DNA from: CAWBCI01 sp963787195
GTDB taxonomy: Bacteria > Bacteroidota > Bacteroidia > Bacteroidales > JAGOPY01
Assembly (NCBI GenBank): GCA_963787195.1
Contig: CAWBCI010000090.1
Location: 1 to 16,379, forward strand
Length of the DNA: 16,379 nucleotides
Reading direction: 5' to 3'
The translations under genes were made by a program, and so were the position numbers. How positions within the stretch are numbered: the stretch's first letter is position 1; every line of letters begins with the position of its first letter. The notes below the pieces were generated by a model, which was not told the DNA's origin, made no database searches, and saw nothing but the letters and a program-made list of their open reading frames with translations. Shown piece by piece: positions 12,508-16,379 of the stretch.

Positions 12508-12831
12508 ATGAAGAAGATTATCTCTACAGTAATCATATTAATGTTTACAGGCTGGACTTTTGCCACTCAACTGGTTCTAGTCCCAAGTGGTTCCGAAGTC
12601 AGTTCTAAAAAATTATTCCAAACTGAAGGACTTAGCATTCATTATTACAATGAGCAGTTTGTTATAGCAAGTTTTACAGGCAGCCCAGCATCCAATTATA
12701 TAGTACTTGATAATAACGCATGGAGCCAAAGTGACCAGACATACTACCTATTGAGGTTTGATGAACAGACACGCGAATCCTATATGGCTGAGATGGCTGG
12801 CTTAAGCCAGGTGCTTTATTTCGCAGGATAA
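12508..12831 (+). CDS. N-terminal part of a secreted M28 peptidase (signal peptide and prodomain), separated by a frameshift
   Basis: A 107-residue ORF with a clear signal peptide (MKKIISTVIILMFTGWTFA, about residues 1-19) and a short extracytoplasmic domain. It stops with TAA at 12829-12831. Five bases later a frame-2 ORF begins that encodes an M28 peptidase without any signal peptide. Reading frame 2 backward through the junction gives DNYMIVKV, which continues naturally from VLYFAG. The simplest view is one gene with a one-base change near 12824-12829, either a true mutation, a sequencing error or, less likely, a programmed shift. No classical slippery heptamer is present. As a separate protein it has no recognised function. 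Confidence 0.7.
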   Translation: MKKIISTVIILMFTGWTFATQLVLVPSGSEVSSKKLFQTEGLSIHYYNEQFVIASFTGSPASNYIVLDNNAWSQSDQTYYLLRFDEQTRESYMAEMAGLSQVLYFAG

Positions 12832-12835
12832 TTAT

Positions 12836-14797
12836 ATGATTGTCAAAGTTTCAGACAAAAATGCTGCCCGGATCTACCCTGCAGTTCATGGCGGGATGAT
12901 CCATATAGGTAAAGAACTGGCCAGACTTTCAAACCCCACGAGAAAAAAGATGAATACTGATGTTATACCCCTGACTTCCATTTTTGAGATGATTGCCCAG
13001 GTTGATACCGCCAATATTCGTTCAACTGTACAGCATTTACAGGATTATGGAACGCGTAATGTATATACTACACAAGCTGTAGAAGCACAAAACTGGCTTT
13101 ACGACCAGTTTGTATCCTTTGGACTGGATGTGGAATTATTTGATTTTTCTATGCCTGGCGGTAGTGCAAGTGATGATGTAATCGCAACTAAGACGGGAAC
13201 TTTATACCCGGATGAATATATAGTCCTGGGAGCACATTATGATTCATATGCCTCTCCGAACAATGCTCCGGGAGCTGATGACAACGCTACCGGTTCCGCC
13301 GGTATTATCGAAATCGCCCGAATTCTCAGTCAGTACAGTTTTGACCGTACCATTATCTTTGCCACCTGGAGCGGAGAAGAGTACGGCCTGTATGGCAGCG
13401 CAGCATGGGCATCATGGGCAGCTCAAAACAATTTAAATATCCTTGGTTACTTTAATATCGATATGTCTGGTTACCTTTATAATAATGGTCCTATTCATAC
13501 CGATATGATCGCTCCGACAAGCGCTCAGGACCTGGTAGACATTTATACCAATACTTGTGCCGTCTATCTGCCCGGTTTTATTATCGAATCCGGCGGTTCC
13601 ATCGGCGGTGACAGCGACCATACTTCCTTTAACAATAACGGCTTTATGGGAATCTTCCCTTTTGAAGATACTGACCATTACAGCCCTTACATACATACAA
13701 CGAATGACCTGATAGGGCCCAGTGTGAACAGTTTTGAGATGGTGGGGGAATTTACAAAAGCTACCCTGGCAAGTGTCGCTTCTATGGCTGAAATGTTGCC
13801 TGTCCCGCAAAACCTAAGCGGCATATCACTTGACAGCCAGGTTGATCTGAGCTGGCAAGGCCTTGATGGGGTCGATTATTACAATATTTACAGAGATCAA
13901 AGTATTGAACCCTATGCCACTTCAACTTCAACTGATTTCTCTGACATGGATGTTATAAACGGAACTTCCTATTCCTATTATGTAACTGCAGTATTCCAGA
14001 ATACCGGAGATGAATCAGGCCCTTCCAATATTGTAACTGTCATACCAATGCCCCCAATCTCCCTGCCCTTCTTCGATGATTTTGAATCCAATGCCCCTTA
14101 CTGGACCCTTGAAGGTAGCTGGGGTTTGCAGGAAGGAACCTATTATTCACCTGACTATTCTCTGACCGAAAGTCCCGTAGGAAATTACAGCCCGGATATG
14201 CATATCTCGGCAACGCTATCCTCCCTTGATTTTTCATCTGTTGCTGAAGCACAGCTCACTTTCATGACAAAATACAGCCTGGAAGAGGATTATGACTATA
14301 TGTATCTTGAAATATCGACCGATGGATTAACCTGGGAAATCCTCCAAAGTTATAACGGATTCCAGACTTCCTGGGAGGAAGAAACTTTTTCATTGGATTC
14401 CTTTGTTGGCAATCCCAGTGTTAAGATACGTTTTCGTTTTAGTAGTGATACCTATACCGAAGAAGATGGAATGTTCATAGATGATTTTACAATTAATACA
14501 TCGGGAGTTGGTGTATATGAAGCAAATTTGACAAATATGGCTACACTTAATCAAAACCGGCCGAATCCTGCTTCTAAAAATACAATTATCAGTTTCTCCC
14601 TTTCTGATGATGGCCCTGTCAGCATCAATCTCTTCGATCAATCAGGAAAAAAGGTCCGGGAATTGATTAATACTTCCATGCATGCAGGGAATTACACTTA
14701 CGACCTGAATGTTAATGAACTTGAAGAAGGGATATATTATTATACCCTCAATACCCGTGATGCTTCTTCCAGCAGGAAACTGGTCGTGACCAGGTAA
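12836..14797 (+). CDS. M28 family zinc aminopeptidase with FnIII, MAM-like domain and type IX sorting tail
   Basis: A 653-residue ORF. The M28 catalytic domain (about 60-320) shows GAHYDS (His134), PGADDNATG (Asp148/149 bridging zinc), SGEEYG (Glu181 as base and Glu182), FNIDM (Asp209) and YIHTTND (His287), so the two-zinc site is complete. A fibronectin III-like domain (about 323-405) follows, then a MAM/jelly-roll-type domain (about 412-555, FFDDFES to FIDDFTIN). A C-terminal type IX sorting domain (about 570-653) has NRPNPASKNTIISFSL and ends SSRKLVVTR. It would be exported by T9SS and act outside the cell, releasing N-terminal amino acids from peptides. The T9SS route needs a signal peptide, which is found only in the preceding ORF, so the two are probably one frameshifted gene. 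The exact start is therefore uncertain. Confidence 0.9.
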   Translation: MIVKVSDKNAARIYPAVHGGMIHIGKELARLSNPTRKKMNTDVIPLTSIFEMIAQVDTANIRSTVQHLQDYGTRNVYTTQAVEAQNWLYDQFVSFGLDVELFDFSMPGGSASDDVIATKTGTLYPDEYIVLGAHYDSYASPNNAPGADDNATGSAGIIEIARILSQYSFDRTIIFATWSGEEYGLYGSAAWASWAAQNNLNILGYFNIDMSGYLYNNGPIHTDMIAPTSAQDLVDIYTNTCAVYLPGFIIESGGSIGGDSDHTSFNNNGFMGIFPFEDTDHYSPYIHTTNDLIGPSVNSFEMVGEFTKATLASVASMAEMLPVPQNLSGISLDSQVDLSWQGLDGVDYYNIYRDQSIEPYATSTSTDFSDMDVINGTSYSYYVTAVFQNTGDESGPSNIVTVIPMPPISLPFFDDFESNAPYWTLEGSWGLQEGTYYSPDYSLTESPVGNYSPDMHISATLSSLDFSSVAEAQLTFMTKYSLEEDYDYMYLEISTDGLTWEILQSYNGFQTSWEEETFSLDSFVGNPSVKIRFRFSSDTYTEEDGMFIDDFTINTSGVGVYEANLTNMATLNQNRPNPASKNTIISFSLSDDGPVSINLFDQSGKKVRELINTSMHAGNYTYDLNVNELEEGIYYYTLNTRDASSSRKLVVTR

Positions 14798-14835
14798 AAT
14801 TTATATAGCAAGGAGTCTGGCTCACAAGCAGTCCA

Positions 14836-16379
14836 TCACCAGAAGGCAGTAAATGCACCCTTCTTCGGAACAATATGACAGGGAATGCCCAGATCAAGGC
14901 ATTCCCTGTTCCATTTCTCTATCCTGCTGCTATAATTGGATGCATCAATTATGATCATGCGGGGTTCAATGATTTTCACTATTTCTTCTATGGAATAAGG
15001 AGGATTTTCACAAATAAGAAGGTAATCCGTCTTCAGCTTTTTATGGTATTCCTTAATGAATGTTTTTTTTTGAAGAATAAAAACAGATTTTCCTTTGAAT
15101 ATCATCGCTTCTTTCAGATTTATTAGCGGAGTATCCACATGCGATTTATCATCTCTGGTCAAATTAAGCGTATAATTAATGCCGAGCGCCTGCCTGGCAG
15201 GACTTCCCGTATATTTTAAAAACAGGCTGTCATTTTTAAGCAGGCTATCAGAATAGAGGTAGGAACTGTCTCCATTAATAAACTCCATAGCCGTTCTCCC
15301 TATCATATGGTAAACGATAAATCCATTCCGCTTATACTCCCTGTAATGCCGGTTCAAATAGAGAAGAGCAAATCCGGAGATTCCTAAAATTAATAAGAGG
15401 TATGTCCTCAGATTACGGAATCTCAGCCACACATTAAAAAATATAACGGTGATAAAGAGAATAATCATTTCATAACTTGAAATATTGATTCCACCAATGA
15501 AAGAGCCGGGAAAGGAATCGATCCAGAGTATAAAAGCATTGAAAATATAAAGGATCCATCGGAACATGTACATAAATATACCCGGTATCAGGTCGCTGAA
15601 AACAGAAGCTTCGGCTAACATTCCGGTGTATATGACAAAACTCGAGAGAGGCACTGCCACCAGATTGGTCAATATAAAATATACAGGGAACTGATGAAAG
15701 AGCATACAGGCTAATGGAAAAGTCCCGAGCTGGGCTGATACGGATACTTTGGCCAGTTCCCAGGCCTTGCTTAAAAAAACCGAAGAAGGCTCCCATAAAC
15801 TGCTGAATGGTTTTTGGAATGATACTATCCCGATAACAGCCAGATAACTCAGTTGAAACCCGGTTTGATAGAGGATTTTAGGATCGATCATAAGGATGAT
15901 CAGGGCTGATGCTGCCAGGCTGTTATAAATTTCTGACTGGCGTTTTAAACTCTTTCCAAGTATGATAATTGTTAACATGAGTGAAGCACGCATTACTGAA
16001 GGCGCCATTCCGGTCAGCAATGCAAAGCACCAGATGCCGGCAATACTGATATAAGAAGCAAGATGAGCGCCTTTTCGTGTCCTTCTCAAAACTCCCAATA
16101 AACTGATCAGCACAAGATAAACTATCCCGACATGAAGCCCTGAAACACAGAGTATGTGCATTGCCCCTGCATGGCTGAATGCTGCAGTCATCTCATCGTC
16201 AAGCAGATCTTTGGAACCCAATAAAATAGCCGAAGCAAGTGCCAGTTCTCTTCCCTCAAGATCATGCTCAAGCAAATTGCCGATAAATCTTTGTCTCAAT
16301 TTATAGACTTTGGCCAGAACAGGATTTCCCGTTCCACCTCTGACTTTTTTCCATTTTCCTGCAGGAATATAGGTCTTCA
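14836..16379 (-). CDS. comEC: ComEC/Rec2 family DNA uptake channel protein, partial at its 5' end
   Basis: The minus-strand frame is open to the window edge (about 513 residues seen), so the N-terminal part is missing. The competence core contains GRELALASAILLGSKDLLDD and the hallmark HAGAMHILCVSGLHVGI, followed by about eight membrane segments. ComEC forms the inner-membrane channel for single-stranded DNA uptake in natural transformation. The C-terminal region (about the last 170 residues) corresponds to the metallo-beta-lactamase-like domain of other ComEC proteins. The HxHxDH zinc motif is not visible, so that domain is degenerate or reduced, as I believe is common in Bacteroidota. It is convergent with the M28 peptidase gene, 38 bp apart. 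No disabling change is seen in the visible part. Confidence 0.92.
   Translation of the reverse strand, partial: KTYIPAGKWKKVRGGTGNPVLAKVYKLRQRFIGNLLEHDLEGRELALASAILLGSKDLLDDEMTAAFSHAGAMHILCVSGLHVGIVYLVLISLLGVLRRTRKGAHLASYISIAGIWCFALLTGMAPSVMRASLMLTIIILGKSLKRQSEIYNSLAASALIILMIDPKILYQTGFQLSYLAVIGIVSFQKPFSSLWEPSSVFLSKAWELAKVSVSAQLGTFPLACMLFHQFPVYFILTNLVAVPLSSFVIYTGMLAEASVFSDLIPGIFMYMFRWILYIFNAFILWIDSFPGSFIGGINISSYEMIILFITVIFFNVWLRFRNLRTYLLLILGISGFALLYLNRHYREYKRNGFIVYHMIGRTAMEFINGDSSYLYSDSLLKNDSLFLKYTGSPARQALGINYTLNLTRDDKSHVDTPLINLKEAMIFKGKSVFILQKKTFIKEYHKKLKTDYLLICENPPYSIEEIVKIIEPRMIIIDASNYSSRIEKWNRECLDLGIPCHIVPKKGAFTAFW

Noticed and set aside
14798..14835. Terminator between the M28 peptidase and comEC
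   Set aside because: The 38 bp gap contains no convincing stem-loop followed by T or A runs.

Overview
This window looks like a chromosomal segment from a Bacteroidota bacterium, probably an anaerobic or facultative member of the Bacteroidales/Marinilabiliales type. The signs are a secreted peptidase with a type IX secretion sorting tail, lipoproteins whose lipid-anchor cysteine is followed by KKD, several promoters of the Bacteroidota form (TTTG, about 19-20 bp, TAnnTTTG), and a lipid A gene (lpxA). The species cannot be named from the sequence.

Layout: (1) 1-561, 3' end of lpxA. (2) 707-2218, a lipoprotein with an IdeS-like papain fold in which the catalytic Cys position is Ser. (3) 3877-2231 (minus), a DUF47/PhoU-like protein and a PiT phosphate transporter, apparently one operon. 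(4) 6502-4118 (minus), a multiheme cytochrome c lipoprotein followed by a double-rhodanese lipoprotein, divergent from a Crp/Fnr-type regulator (6717-7415). This resembles a small regulated respiratory module. (5) 8905-7457 (minus), TrkH potassium transporter. (6) 9450-9013 (minus), a deaminase closely resembling yeast cytosine deaminase Fcy1. (7) 9507-11812, a strongly repetitive tRNA-Asp locus. (8) 11901-14797 (plus), a DUF192 protein and an M28 peptidase that appears split by a frameshift. (9) 16379-14836 (minus), ComEC, running off the window.

The exceptional part is 9507-11812. One intact tRNA-Asp(GUC) gene (minus, 11224-11151) sits between two unlike tandem arrays. Downstream are three nearly identical 405-406 bp units. 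Each holds a strong terminator, a small GIY-YIG nuclease ORF beginning right at the terminator U-run, and a tRNA-Asp 3' fragment; beyond them is a decayed fourth ORF and tRNA fragment. Upstream are about five copies of a ~91 bp unit made of the tRNA-Asp leader plus its 5' part. In every defective tRNA copy the anticodon arm is replaced by a short palindrome of the form TCCCGAG/CTCGGGA. In the downstream copies the T arm is also replaced by a TCCCGG/CCGGGA palindrome. In the outermost upstream copy the D loop carries an 88 bp double-hairpin insert flanked by AA. A near-consensus promoter lies outside the upstream array, so the functional tRNA may be made from a long hairpin-rich precursor. I interpret the locus as a tRNA-anchored element associated with a GIY-YIG nuclease; this is inference, not proof.
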